Below, piece by piece: positions 1 to 10,062 of a stretch of DNA of 20,477 bases; the stretch's first letter is position 1; each line of letters starts with the position of its first letter. The stretch covers positions 1 through 20,477 of the forward strand of contig CAJNOQ010003371.1 in assembly GCA_905250885.1 (NCBI GenBank), read 5' to 3'. A program made the position numbers and the translations under genes. The notes under the pieces were generated by a model. The model saw only the letters and a list, made by a program, of their open reading frames with translations. It was not told the origin of the DNA and searched no databases. The stretch comes from Didymodactylos carnosus. Lineage: Eukaryota; Rotifera; Eurotatoria; Philodinida; Philodinidae.

Positions 1-595
1 AAAAACTGCTTGAAAATACGGGAAAAGTGGTATATTTGTCCTTTTTTGTACTAAAATTGAAGGTAGATTTAAAAAAAGGAGCCTCACAGTGTCTGCAGCT
101 TTCGACGCTCTTTCAAACAAAAAAAAATATTAGGCTTTCTGTTGTACCTTGGTTGAGCAATCTTGAAAATACATCGTAAAACTCACCTTTTGAGAAAAAC
201 GCAAAACAAGTTTTGAAATGCAAATTTTTCATCATGAATAGTAGCAGTTAATGGAAATCATCAAAAATTTCCATCAAAATAGGGTGCTGAAGAAGAAACC
301 AATAGTGTTTCTGAGAGAGCTGATGACGAGCTATCTCCTCATGCATTTATCTCCGTTTCAAAATTTCTGACAAAAATCGACTTTTTTGAGGGGGGGGGAG
401 GCCTTAATATAATTGAAAAACATTTTTGTAAAATCATTTTACATAAAAATCGAGCTTTCGATACTTCACAGTATCATCATCCGGCTAATATGACTGTGAA
501 TTTAGAAGAGAGATGCTAATATATACTAGTTGAAACAGGGGAGAACGAAAATACTAGAAAAACTTAAACATAGAAAAATATTTAGTATAGAATTT
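1..595. other. Gene-free AT-rich stretch
   Basis: No convincing exon is seen on either strand. The stretch holds homopolymer runs (A9 near 120, G9 near 391) and a small perfect hairpin at 460-475 (stem GATACT/AGTATC, four-base loop). The tone resembles decayed repeat DNA. Confidence 0.5.
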
Positions 596-603
596 AGTGA
601 CTG

Positions 604-921
604 TTACATTTTTCTATTCTGGACTGTTTTTTTTTCTAGACTGTCTAATCGAATATCATTGTCTTTAATGGCTAGCTTTTTTTGTTCGTGCTTCAGTAAT
701 GTCTCTTTTATTTGTTCTTTAATTTCATTTTGTTCATATGCCAGTATATATGGTTCGTCTAGATTTACAGTCGGATTGTTTTCAGTGGCATATACAAATA
801 TTTTTGAAACAAATCATTTTCTATTTTCTTCTTATGCTGGTTCATTCTAGTGCCTTCTTCACTGCCTGGCTAGCATAGTTAAAAGCCTCAGGTTGAGGCA
901 CTTCACGAAGAAAAACTACCC
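604..921 (-). pseudogene. Frameshifted coding relic, unidentified
   Basis: Minus-strand reading gives three coding-looking segments in different frames. The first is FLREVPQPEAFNYASQAVKK followed by ALE (about 915-848) and starts after a possible splice acceptor (TAG at 916-918). The second is a short Lys-rich segment from an ATG at 845 (MNQHKKKIENDLFQ). The third is an acidic, charged helix-like segment of about 60 residues, beginning YATENNPTVNLDEPYILAYE and ending at TAA 606-604. The composition (E, K, Q, N-rich, with Leu spacing) is more protein-like than the opposite strand, so a degenerate gene with two frameshifts fits best. Small exons or sequence errors are alternatives. I do not recognise the family. 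Confidence 0.35.
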
Positions 922-1055
922 ATTATAATTGGACTACCCATTGACACTCCATCGTCTTGCTGATAAATGTTATGATAGAAACGAAATTGAACATATGTGG
1001 AGCTAAGTTGAATAGAATAAAAACCTCTGTTTTAATTATTTTTATAAACTTCTTT

Positions 1056-1301
1056 TTATTCTGATGCCATATTTTGTAATTTCTTATGGTATCTCTCTTC
1101 AACCAATTTTAACTCATCAGCAGTTTTTGTTTTTACCACCTGGAGAAGTTTTTGGAACACCAAATAACTAACGGAATTTCTTAATTCATCACAGGCATCA
1201 AGATATTGTCTATGTGTTCTACGTGATAGTGTGTATTTATAATGAATTTCATCACGCAAAAATTTCATTTGAGTTTCTTTGTACGTACGTGTGTATCTCA
1301 T
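1056..1301 (-). CDS. Possible small protein or terminal exon, unknown
   Basis: An ATG-to-TAA frame of 81 residues, rich in Lys, Arg, Glu, Leu and Tyr. The C-terminal half (about residues 35-78, DACDELRNSVSYLVFQKLLQ onward) should form amphipathic helix. There is no signal peptide or membrane segment. Upstream on the same strand, 1305-1308 contains a TTAG that could be a splice acceptor, so this may be the last exon of a longer gene rather than a complete one. I recognise no family. Its composition and lack of low complexity make it more credible than most short frames here, but chance or a relic remains possible. Confidence 0.35.
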   Translation of the reverse strand: MRYTRTYKETQMKFLRDEIHYKYTLSRRTHRQYLDACDELRNSVSYLVFQKLLQVVKTKTADELKLVEERYHKKLQNMASE

Positions 1302-1309
1302 GCTAATAT

Positions 1310-1700
1310 TTGATGTTTTAAACCAAAGAAACTTTGGACCAATGCCCAGTATACAATACTATTTCAAAACTATAATATCCAATCTAATTTTGTTTCTTCG
1401 TGCATGTAATTTATCAACCGTACAAAAGAGATGTACAATATTACGCCAGTAATGCCGCCGTTTATAATCAATAACGTTTTTTGAGTTTATGGGCCAGATT
1501 AAAAATAAAAATTTAAGAACTATTGCGGCTATCATGTTAAGAATTTTTATCAAAGTTTTAATAAAAATAATAAGGAATTAGAAAGAGTAAAACTAAGCGT
1601 TAAAATTACAATTCAATATTTCGACCTATTTATATGGTCATTTTCAAGTTTCTCTTTGTACAGAATGTTACATAAAAATGAAAACAAATATAACTGGCTG
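1310..1700. other. AT-rich stretch without a clear gene
   Basis: A minus-strand frame at 1359-1553 is Ile/Lys/Asn-rich, as expected of random AT-rich DNA. No splice-supported link to the 1056-1301 frame could be shown. Nothing else is seen. Confidence 0.4.
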
Positions 1701-1723
1701 TATATATATATATATATATATAT

Positions 1724-1864
1724 GTTACAGGGAATGTAGGAAATCAGGAAATATTCACATTCCCTGGGAAATCTGTACATTCCCTCACAGCGTTCGGGGA
1801 ATTTGAGTATATGACATCGAAATTTCTCTTGGAATATAAAAAATTCATGAATTATGTGATGTTT
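1724..1864 (+). repeat. Left outer arm of foldback A
   Basis: This matches the reverse complement of 2497-2686 over its whole length, with a gap of about 45 bp and scattered substitutions. It includes the shared stretch read on the left as TTCGGGGAATTTGAGTATAT. Confidence 0.8.
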
Positions 1865-2496
1865 GAAATTAGAACAGAGAAAAATCGTAAAATTTAGTGA
1901 TCTACTATCCATTTCGAAATAGCATGGAAAAAAGTATTTTTTGAATAACTTTTTAACAGAAACACTTAGAACTATGCGGTTCCCAGTATTTGATAGAGGA
2001 CCCACTAGAAAAGAAATCTATGGAGAAATTAGGCCTTCCGATCAGATCTAGCATGGTGCACCTTGTCGAACAAAATCTGAAAGCTCCCCATTTCCAGAGA
2101 AATAATGTATTTTGAATTCCGACAGGTTTATTCGACCCTCTAGACTGCCCTCTTTAGAACTACACAAGTTCAAAATTCTTATTCCCTATCCGAGCATTTT
2201 CCCAGGACCTACCTATCGCCTAAACTTCATGTTTGGGAACTTTCAAAACACATGGAACATAGGTTATCGGTCACGGCGAATCTTATGGTAATGTTTATAA
2301 ACTATTATAGAAGTTCATAGGGATAAAATAGAAATTCACTATTTTTTTGAAGCTTCCTGGGAAAACAAACATTGCTAAAAGATTCACCGTGACCGATAAC
2401 CTCTGTTCCATGTGTTCTGAAAGTTCCCAAACATGAAGTTTAGGCGATAGGTAGGTCCTGGGAAAATGCTCGGATAGGGAATCGATCGGATAGGGG

Positions 2497-2686
2497 AAAC
2501 ATCACATAATTCATGAATTTTTGATATTCCAAGAGAAATTTCGATGTCATATACTCAAATTCCCCGAACGCTGTGAGGGAATGTACAGATTCCCCAGGGA
2601 ATGTGAATATTCCCTAGGGAACGTACACATTCCCTGCGAATGTCAGGGAATGTATACATTCCTTGATTTCCTACATTCTCTGTAAC
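2497..2686 (-). repeat. Right outer arm of foldback A
   Basis: Inverted partner of 1724-1864. It contains several alternations of GGGAATGT and ACATTCCC, including the exact palindrome ATTCCCTAGGGAA, so the arm itself can fold at several scales. Confidence 0.8.
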
Positions 2687-2744
2687 ATATATATATATAT
2701 ATCTAGTGTCTTTTCCTTTTTTAATCTAGGCCATGTAAATATTT

Positions 2745-2890
2745 TCGAGTCGGAAACGCGTCTGAAAACGCGTTTTTTTCTGCGTTTAGTCGCTGCAAAT
2801 ATGCACCATTTGACGCTATCTAGACGCGTCTGATGGTGACGCGTTTGACTGCGTTTTATCTAGACGCGCCTAAATGCGTTTTTTTAAAAT
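2745..2890. repeat. ACGCGT-rich island
   Basis: Four exact copies of the palindrome ACGCGT occur in about 90 bp (2756, 2768, 2824, 2839), plus near-copies (GACGCGCC at 2874, TGCGTTT). It abuts the right end of foldback A. CpG density is strikingly higher than in the rest of the window. No ORF is seen. Confidence 0.6.
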
Positions 2891-3018
2891 TAATTCTTTT
2901 GTGCAAAAAGGTTTGTTTTTGTTCAACTAAAATTCCTATACCGAACTAGCTACTAGAAACGAAGAGGAGAAGAGAAGAGCTTAATTGACATGAAAGAAAG
3001 ATAAGTATAGAAGATGTA

Positions 3019-3097
3019 CTTACGGAGATTCGAACATGCGATCTAGAACAGAGAGAGAAATTACAAAGCAAAGTACTTACCGCTCAGCTAACTGGGC
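3019..3097 (-). pseudogene. Decayed tRNA-like sequence
   Basis: On the minus strand a good A box (TTAGCTGAGCGGTAA, 3090-3076) is followed after a Thr-like anticodon region (TTTGTAA) by a good B box (GTTCGAATC, 3036-3028). The T stem and the anticodon stem 3' side do not pair, and no closed acceptor stem is visible. This fits a tRNA pseudogene or a tRNA-derived SINE head rather than a working tRNA. Confidence 0.4.
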
Positions 3098-3454
3098 CTG
3101 GTACTTGCTCTATATTTTGTCAGTCTGTACGTTTCGAAGTGAGAAAGACTAAAGAGCAGGAAAGGGATGAAAGTAAATATTTTGCTTTATAGTACTTCTG
3201 CCTGAAATTTCGAGAAAAAACGTGTCTCTCAGAAACTTCTCTTTAAAACTGGTACTTCTGCGATTCTTTTTTTGTCAGTATTAAGCATATTCGAAATATT
3301 TCATTAGATGTACCACTTGGAATTTAGAACTTCTTTATTTGCACATACTTTCTTTACTTTTAAACCAACTCGAGACTGCTAAACATCCTAATCCTTTAGT
3401 CGAACGATGTGAACTGAACACAGCGAGAAAGAAAAAAAACACTTGTTTGTCAGC

Positions 3455-3631
3455 ATGAATAGGAGTTTTCGAAGCACAACAGAACGCGTCTGGATGTCTC
3501 TTTTAACAGATAGTGTCAGGGAAAAGCGCATGAAAAGGATGTCAATGGAACTCGGTAATGTCGGCTTTCAAGTGAAGATCCTATCCGAATTGGAAGAAGC
3601 TTTCACCCCGTATCAATTGGCATGTATATGA
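3455..3631 (+). CDS. Possible 58-residue ORF, unknown
   Basis: The frame runs from ATG at 3455 to TGA at 3629-3631. It starts basic and Ser/Arg-rich (MNRSFRSTTERVWMSL) and ends in an acidic helix-like part (VKILSELEEAFTPYQLACI). Codon composition is less AT-biased than the surroundings, which favours coding ancestry. There is no membrane segment or recognised motif. It might be one exon of a lost gene. Confidence 0.25.
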   Translation: MNRSFRSTTERVWMSLLTDSVREKRMKRMSMELGNVGFQVKILSELEEAFTPYQLACI

Positions 3632-3769
3632 ATATGAATGATCACTTGTGAAACATATGTCGATATAAACACGTGAACAGATTTTTGGCTAGACCAAGGA
3701 TTGCAGTCAAGAGGTCAAATTCATTTTTCTTTGAAACCGCTTCCATTCGATTCAGCATCCAAAACCCTA

Positions 3770-3922
3770 GACAAAATCCTGTACACTTCTTATCTGTATC
3801 CTCTAGGATCCTATTATGATCGGTGTAGGATCCTAATAATTTCCTGACAGGATCTGAGATGTTAGGCTCCTACCAGGAATCTCAGATCCTAACGTTTAGG
3901 ATTCTACTAGGATTTTGTTTCT
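3770..3922. repeat. AGGATCCT-rich island, copy 1
   Basis: The edges are roughly inverted (ACAAAATCCT near 3773, AGGATTTTGT near 3911). Inside are two exact 10-base palindromes TAGGATCCTA (3804 and 3826) and several one-mismatch forms. It is a short palindrome-packed repeat without coding capacity. Confidence 0.6.
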
Positions 3923-4634
3923 TAATGAATAAGGGTAGTTAATCTCAGGTTGAAGTAATAAATGTTACTAGAGTTACAAAGAAATATTTAGTAACTTTTG
4001 GTCAAATATGATGCAAGGAAGAAGTCTCACCCGTTTTTGAAGTTTAATTAATTTAGTGAACTTGTTGTTTTGATCAAAAGTTTTCTTAAAGTGCTCACCT
4101 ACATTTGACATCCTACCCATATCTAACATACTTATGCATCTTGGCAGTAGAACGGCAAACTCTTTTTTCTAAATTAAGAAGAGCGTGGAATACAGCACAG
4201 ATTACTGAATTTAAAGAGATCTAAGTCCTCATAAACTTTTTATCTTCTTTGTTGTCGTGTCCGCTATGCATGCCGTTATGGTGCCCCATGAGCAAAGAAC
4301 TATTGTTAGGATAGTGAAGTGACTGATTAGCTGAATACGATGGTGCAAATGACTAGATCTCTTCCATTCAGATAGAGATATACATATATCCAAGACATAT
4401 CTCTATTGACATTTGTTTCACATTTGGGTATTCTGTCTCTCTCTCGAAAAGAGCAAAGATAGGCATACAGAAGTAGCTGCAGTCAATCTTTTGGCCGCGG
4501 AGAAAAGATTAAAGCTTAAGCAACAGGCGTTTACAAAGGTGAGGTTAGGGAGTCCAAAAAAAAGGAGTTAACGTCATTTGTAAACGCTTCTAAATGAGAA
4601 CGGATGGAGAAATTTCACGAGAGATAGGAACATA
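3923..4634. other. Spacer without a recognised gene
   Basis: It lies between the two AGGATCCT islands. There are no ORFs of note and no clear splice-bounded coding. A short self-complementary region occurs near 4373-4405 (GATAGAGATATACATATATCC and nearby TATCTCTATTG). It may be internal to a larger element whose ends are the two islands. Confidence 0.35.
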
Positions 4635-4870
4635 TAAGCAATCCTATGAAATTCCTGCTCAAGAATTATCTTTTCCTACTAAAATCCTAAATAATTCCTG
4701 CTACATTATGATTCAGTCATCGCATTTCCTTGCTAGGATCCTAACAGAATCCTGGCAAATCCTACAACTTTCCGGTATACCTGATTTCTCTAGGATTCTG
4801 TAAGATTTTCCTAGGATCCTACCAAAAAGTCAGCTAAATCCTGGCCGGATTTCTTCAGGATCCTGTCAAG
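4635..4870. repeat. AGGATCCT-rich island, copy 2
   Basis: It has exact TAGGATCCTA at 4734 and 4812 and CAGGATCCTG at 4856. AATCCTA / TAGGATT half-sites alternate about every 15-25 bases. The open frame at 4594-4803 is produced by this repeat and is not taken as a gene. Confidence 0.6.
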
Positions 4871-7800
4871 AAATGTATAGGTTTCTGACTAGGGTTGCAT
4901 TCCCACTCGATTTCGGATCCGTTTTCCACAGAAATTGCTTTCCCACAGCACTTCCCACACTTTGCTTTTAGCGTGTGGGGGTATAACAAGAGAAGAATGG
5001 AGGCGTCTCGGTTGAAAGTCATATTTGCTGAGGAATCTTTTCTCTTTCTCATTGAACAAAAGAGTACTAAATTTTGTCCTAGACGGACTACTGTTTTTTT
5101 GTAGTTCTCACAGATATGCCAAAAAAGCGTGTAAGGCCAAAGTTAAACCTAGTTTAGAGTTAAGCTACACAGGCCAAATTTCAACTCAGTTACTTCTTTT
5201 CGAAAATATACATGTCCACTCCTATCTACAAAAAGAAAAAGAGTAGCAAAATGACCACACAATGAGCAAACAGAAACGATGTCATTTTAGCCCCGAATAA
5301 CAGCATGTAATCTCAAGAAAGATCTGAATTGTTCAACACTCAAATACAGTGTTGAATATCATAATAATATCATTTTTCGGCCAGTGGCACATTTTTCTAT
5401 TTAGAGCTGAACTGTTTATTTATTTATTTCAGCTTTTTACAGAAGTTACTGCGCGGCGCTAACAGAAAATAACATAGCGCAAATCCAGCGGGGTCTATCT
5501 CTGCTTGGGCATTTGAGGCACTTTGTACCACCTCAGAGGCTGAGCTTTCAATGTCCCACCTGAAAAATGAATTTACAGCAAAAACGTTCCACCTTATTTT
5601 TGTCTGAGGCATTGTGCCTTAAACGCCCCACAGGATAGACGCTTCTGTGTCAAACTGATATAATTGAAAATGTCCATGAAATTTTGAGTGCAAAAATATC
5701 AACCTCACTGACCTTCTTTATATAAGTATTTTATCGCACACACGGACAATACTTTTTATATATCTTTTGTTATACTCAAGCACTAACGTGTATGATAAAC
5801 AGGTAATATGGAAAAAAAGAAAAAACCTGCGCATATTTTTCAAGAGCAAAGCAAGGAAAAAAGAAACGTTGTGTTTCACCTATTTTCTATCTCGATTTAG
5901 TAATTAGCTTTAGTTGATAAAAACGATGATGTGATGTATAAAGAACGGAACAGAATAAGAAAGAGGCGAACCCTTTATATCCTTTGGTTTGTCGATGCTA
6001 TCCTTCAGTTCCTCAAGTTGTGTGTCAATAGAATATCACAGCATAGAAACATACAGAGCAGCAACTTGGATGTGAGAGCGGCTTCGCATCTGGTATTACA
6101 AAAGCGAAGAGTAGTAATATCAGTCAGCATTCCGCATCTGGTATGAGTTCATTCTTAACGAGGCAAAAAAACAGATTTTACAAACTTTACCTTATCCACT
6201 TTGAACATCCCCTAAAATAAACGACTTGACACTCTGTTAAAACATATGATTTCCAGGCCCTTTTATGCTCTGGTAGCGTTTCTGTCCTTGGAGAGAACGA
6301 AAATATGCACTTCTCTTATAAATATTGGTCGTGGTGGCTATCTCATGCTCGATTTATAATGATGCAAAGTTGTTTGAATAGTGCGTTTTTCGCAAACATA
6401 TAAGGAAAAGATAGACGCTATTGATTTGAACAGCATCTGTTCAATATTCGCGTCGAAGAACGAACAGAATAAACTGAGTTTTGGTGCTTTTAATTATTTT
6501 TGTGTCGTACTAATTTATTTTGTTGTTTCTGAAGTTAAACAAGAAGGTTTATATTCGGCCTGACCCTTCGATAAAAGCTTCCAGTGCAATCCCTACGGCA
6601 TCAAAATGTGAAACACGATGGAGCCGCTTTAATCGTACAGAAAGACTCTTTCTCTCTCTAATGATTATAATCTAGTAATATACTTATAGTAGTAATATAC
6701 ATACATTAGTATGTATAGAAGTAATATACATTTAGTATCATACTGTTTTGTGTGTGTGTTTCTTCCTCAAAGCCGATCCCAAAAATTTTATTTCCGATGT
6801 TTTTTGGAGTTCAGGCTTTGCTCTTTCAACCAGAAAATGAATGAACTTTCTGCGATGTTCCCGAGCGGAGAACTATGGCTGGAGATTTCGGCAATTACTT
6901 TTGCACCGCAGGTTAAAACAATAAAAATAGTGGAAAAGAAAATTCACTCTTTTATACATTGTTTTATATAATAAAACACGGCATAAAGCTCGCATATACC
7001 TGTTCAACAACGTGATCATAGTAAGCACTGCTGAAGCGCCATCTTCTGAATCGAGTTAGGTTCTGTCAAGAAAAACTGGGACCTTAAGAAATTAAATTGT
7101 GTTGTACAACCTAGTTTACAAAAAAAACAACACAATTTCACTAATTATTCTATAAGAAAGGTCAAAGAGTACGGGAGCGTCTCATTTTGTTACATAGCCG
7201 GAGTTGTCACATTATCGCACATCAAATACATTCTAACCACCACCAGCATTCTTATTTATACTGAAAAACATCGGTCGGCTTTTCAGGCTGCAGTTTATGA
7301 AAATATCCAAACTAAGTCCGAATCCAGGTCTTTGAAACGCAGTCGGGCTATTCCAAGTAGCTCCTCCCACATTTACATGGACCTCAAGCCGCCAAACTGC
7401 CACATTAGGTTTATAGCTCGTGTCGAGTTGTACACTAATCAATATGTGTTTTCCTTACAAGTCCTGTCCCTCCCACGGACATAGTGATGGCCTAGTTCTC
7501 AAAAATTCCTCCAGGGATGAGCCATTTTTGTCTTCAGTAATTGTTTTGAAAAAATCTGATCTGACCATTTATTTCATTCAGCTCAAAAAGTTGTCCAGAA
7601 AAAAGTAATTATTCTTGTTCCAACTCTGAAGCTAGCCAAGTGAAATGGTCAGAAAACCAATGCAAAACCACCGTGTGTTTTAATTTGCTTACCTGATAGT
7701 CAATAAGTCGTGAAACATAGACCTATTTACACTATTCTCAAATTCATACGAAAAAGGGCACTAAAATTTCTTAACCATGATATTACTGATCAGCGTCAGA

Positions 7801-8030
7801 CTCTCTATCGAATGATGTATACATAAGCCAAAAATAAAATAGTGCTCGTTCTTCGAATTTGGAGAGCCTTACTTCTGTATTACGAATACCAGCTGTACTT
7901 GAATCATCATCCTATAGTTTGTAGATTTGTACTAGAGGACAAAACGAGAATTGATCACAAAAATAACATGCTTTTGATCCCGGTTGACAAGGGTTTGAAA
8001 AAACGTGCAGAAGGTCTCGGTCATGAAATT
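4871..8030. other. Long stretch without a supported gene
   Basis: Only weak signals are seen. A minus-strand frame at 5424-5612 has a coding-like tail (WDIESSASEVVQSASNAQAE) preceded by a TTTTTCAG acceptor and followed by AATAAATAAATAAA-like sequence, so it may be a terminal-exon relic. A minus-strand frame at 7233-7442 and a plus frame at 7842-8033 have plausible composition but no splice or start support. A small local direct repeat is centred on GCATCTGGTAT (about 6086 and 6134). A TA-rich microsatellite-like patch lies at 6665-6735. Confidence 0.4.
7094..7138. repeat. Perfect 12-bp inverted repeat
   Basis: AAATTGTGTTGT (7094-7105) and its exact complement ACAACACAATTT (7127-7138) are separated by 21 bases. 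It could form a small hairpin or be the ends of a very short element. No function is assigned. Confidence 0.6.
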
Positions 8031-8038
8031 TAAAATTG

Positions 8039-8080
8039 TCTCTTGTGTTTTTCTATGATTGCGAAGCGAAAATATAATTC
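8039..8080 (+). repeat. Direct repeat left of foldback B
   Basis: TCTCTTG...TATGATTGCGAAGCGAAAA is repeated in the same orientation at about 8781-8822 with few changes. The similarity continues weakly as A/T-rich AAACTTTAAA text. The two copies bracket foldback B. Confidence 0.6.
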
Positions 8081-8156
8081 TTGATAATTTTTGAATTAAA
8101 TTTGAAACTTTAAAAATTTAACTTTTTCTAAAATTAAATTATCTGGGCTCAAGTAA

Positions 8157-8716
8157 GTGACAGATACTTGGTTCAAACACCATTAGATAGACGATTAAAA
8201 ACTGAACAAGCGTAGAGATGTTTCCATATCCCCTGATCTTGCTTTTGTCAGGTTTTTTTCTACATCAGAGGCGAAAAAGTGGGAATTCTGCTCGTAATTC
8301 GCAATTTTCTTAAAACAGAATTCAACTTCTATGTAATAAAAGCATCATATTCGGAATCAGAATCGAAAATCGAATCGACTGGTATGTATCTCTATCATAT
8401 CCGAGTATTTTAATGTTTTTTTGAAATTTTCATGTTCATCAAGATTTTCACCAAAAAAATGAACATCCAGTAAAAATTTCGAAATACATATCAGTCGATT
8501 TGATTTTTGATCCTGATTCCGAATATGATGTTTTTATTACATAGAAGTTGAGTTTTGTTGGAGAAGATTGCGAATTACGAGCAGCATTATGACTTTTTCG
8601 CCTCTGAAAACCCATAGAAAAACCAAGATCACGTGATACGGAAACATTGTCAAGCCTCTACTTTTGTTCAGTTTTTAATCGTCTATCTAATGGCGTTTGA
8701 AGCAGGTCTCTGTCGC
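8157..8716. mobile_element. Foldback element B (MITE-like)
   Basis: The arms 8157-8439 and 8459-8716 are inverted copies along their whole length, with a left-side insertion of about 25 bp. They close on a loop of about 19 bases between ATGTTCAT and ATGAACAT. The terminal sequence is GTGACAGATACTTGG on the left, with its diverged complement ending CTCTGTCGC on the right. There is no coding capacity. The element is hairpin-like for about 560 bp. No clear short target-site duplication was visible by eye. Confidence 0.75.
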
Positions 8717-8780
8717 GACAGCTATATGGATTGTTTCTTTTAATGAAAAGCAATATTAATAAAAAATTCTAAGCAAAGGA

Positions 8781-8822
8781 TCTCTTGTTTTTTTACTATG
8801 ATTGCAAAGCGAAAAATAAAAT
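8781..8822 (+). repeat. Direct repeat right of foldback B
   Basis: Same-orientation partner of 8039-8080 (TCTCTTG...CTATGATTGCAAAGCGAAAA). Confidence 0.6.
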
Positions 8823-9791
8823 TACACCTTATATATCTTTGCGAAAGCTGAAAGCATAATAGAGGATCGAATTTGAGCTCAAAACTTTAATTTTAAAAAA
8901 AGTTAAAAAAAATGCGGGATTGCGTTATCACGATGTTTTAATGATGTTTCTTGCAAGACGCAATCTTTTGGAATTTTTTTTTCAGATAGTCTGAAGTCTT
9001 AGCTACAACCTAGAATACGATTAATTACTTCATCACGGAACAATTCGCAGAAATTTTAATGTGTTTGAAATTCGTGAGAACAGAAGGGTCTTTTTAGTAA
9101 TTGTTACCGACATGTATTTTGCTTACAGAAGCCGAATCAAAACTCCAAACGAGTTGATATTTATAGAAGTAACAGCCCCCTTATCATACATCTTCACGCC
9201 AAATTACAAGTTTCCACTCTTTGCCGTTTACGAGACGCAGGCTTTGAAAGTAGAAAATACGTGATTGCATTACCTACCAATAGGCCGTCTACATTCTAAA
9301 GTTTTGAGCTCGTCCTGTTGTTCTTTGAGTGAATTGTAAATTTTTAATATTAGGTGAAAACAACCTTAAAATCTCAGTTTTTGCAAACCTAAGTTTTCAA
9401 CAGATCTTTAAACTCTTCCTAAAAACAAACGTCGCCCTGAGATTCAGCGTGGTCGATAACCCCGGTCTAGAGTCATTTCTGAAGTCTTGACTCCTATTTT
9501 GAAGAGAACACTTTGACCTATCTATTCATGAAAAAAAATTAAACTATTTGCATTTCAAGTTTTTGAGGTATGACATAGTTTTGCAAAGATCCTCTGAGAA
9601 ACCTACTTTTGGAAAAGATTTTGAATGACTTTAGTAATGAAAAAGATGCAGTCAGGTCTTGGCTTCCAATTGATGAAAACCGCAAGCATCTACCACTTTC
9701 CTGTCAAACCGTTATTCAAGAATTTTTGGTAGTACTAACGCAACACCAGGAAACGCATAGTTCTTATATGCTTTTTCTTGCGCTGTCTTGG
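8823..9791. other. Intergenic, includes a dispersed repeat copy
   Basis: No gene is supported. The plus frame at 9061-9264 (GTG start) has some coding-like text (IEVTAPLSYIFTPNYKFPLF) but no valid start or splice signals. About 9410-9560 belongs to a dispersed repeat also seen near 10370, 12180 and 15690. Confidence 0.4.
9410..9560 (+). repeat. Dispersed repeat R1, copy 1
   Basis: It contains CTAAAAACAAACGTCGCCCTGAG...GTCGATAACC, then CTATTTTGAAGAGAACACTTTGACC and an A-run followed by TTAAACTATTTGCATTTCAAG. The first part also resembles 2362-2401 inside foldback A; the second part recurs near 10388, 12205 and 15850. Confidence 0.55.
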
Positions 9792-9833
9792 TCGTTAAGT
9801 CATGTCACAACAGTATTGTTATTCTTTGAAATT
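9792..9833 (+). repeat. 42-bp segment duplicated exactly at 12119-12160
   Basis: The 42 bases starting TCGTTAAGTCATGTCACAAC are identical at the two sites, while the flanking sequences are unrelated on both sides. Confidence 0.85.
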
Positions 9834-9961
9834 GAAGATCAAATTTTTTTTGTTTAACAATGCAAAAGCACGATGAGTCATCGTAACTAGCGTGTAATTC
9901 GAAAAAGCGGAATATGTGCGGCGGTATATTGGTATAAGCGGTCCTTTTACACTGAAAATTT

Positions 9962-10052
9962 ACTTAGAGATTTCTCTAAGTGACTCCTCTTAGCTTCGAG
10001 GAGAGGAGTGAGGGTGATGGTGATGGTGGAGGTGGTCGCGGATCAAGCCGCG
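9962..10052 (+). other. Cluster of three perfect hairpins
   Basis: Three adjacent stems are seen. Stem 1 is ACTTAGAGA/TCTCTAAGT with a two-base loop (9962-9981). Stem 2 is ACTCCTCT/AGAGGAGT with an 11-base loop (9983-10009). Stem 3 is CGCGG/CCGCG with a six-base loop (10037-10052). Between stems 2 and 3 lies a GGTGATGGTGGAGGTGGT run. It is much more G-rich than its surroundings. It could be a structured RNA, a 5' leader of the micro-ORF that follows, or a coding relic (a Gly/Asp-rich frame reads through it). Confidence 0.45.
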
Positions 10053-10062
10053 AGGATTGCCT

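Larger units (their letters stand above)
1701..2702. mobile_element. Foldback element A, (TA)n-bounded
   Basis: Both edges are TA dinucleotide runs (1701-1723 and 2687-2702), immediately followed inward by inverted GTTACAG / CTGTAAC. The outer arms 1724-1864 and 2497-2686 are inverted copies, the right one being longer by about 45 bp of extra GGGAATGT-type units. The inner arms 2181-2283 and 2381-2482 are also inverted copies around a centre of about 97 bp. About 316 bp (1865-2180) is present only on the left. No transposase is encoded, so this is a non-autonomous foldback/MITE-like element, with (TA)n as probable target or duplicated edge. The arms are dense in ATTCCC/GGGAAT words. Confidence 0.75.

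Noticed and set aside
319-365. Hammerhead-ribozyme-like CTGATGA
   Set aside because: The second conserved core (GAAA) and matching stems are absent at the proper distance.
530-850. 106-codon plus-strand frame
   Set aside because: It starts at TTG, is Ser/Phe-rich, and is antisense to the more protein-like minus-strand relic.
1613-2005. 130-codon minus-strand frame
   Set aside because: It reads through the (TA)n run and the foldback A arm (an Ile-Tyr repeat), so it is a by-product of the repeat.
4594-4803. 69-codon frame
   Set aside because: Produced by the AGGATCCT-rich repeat.
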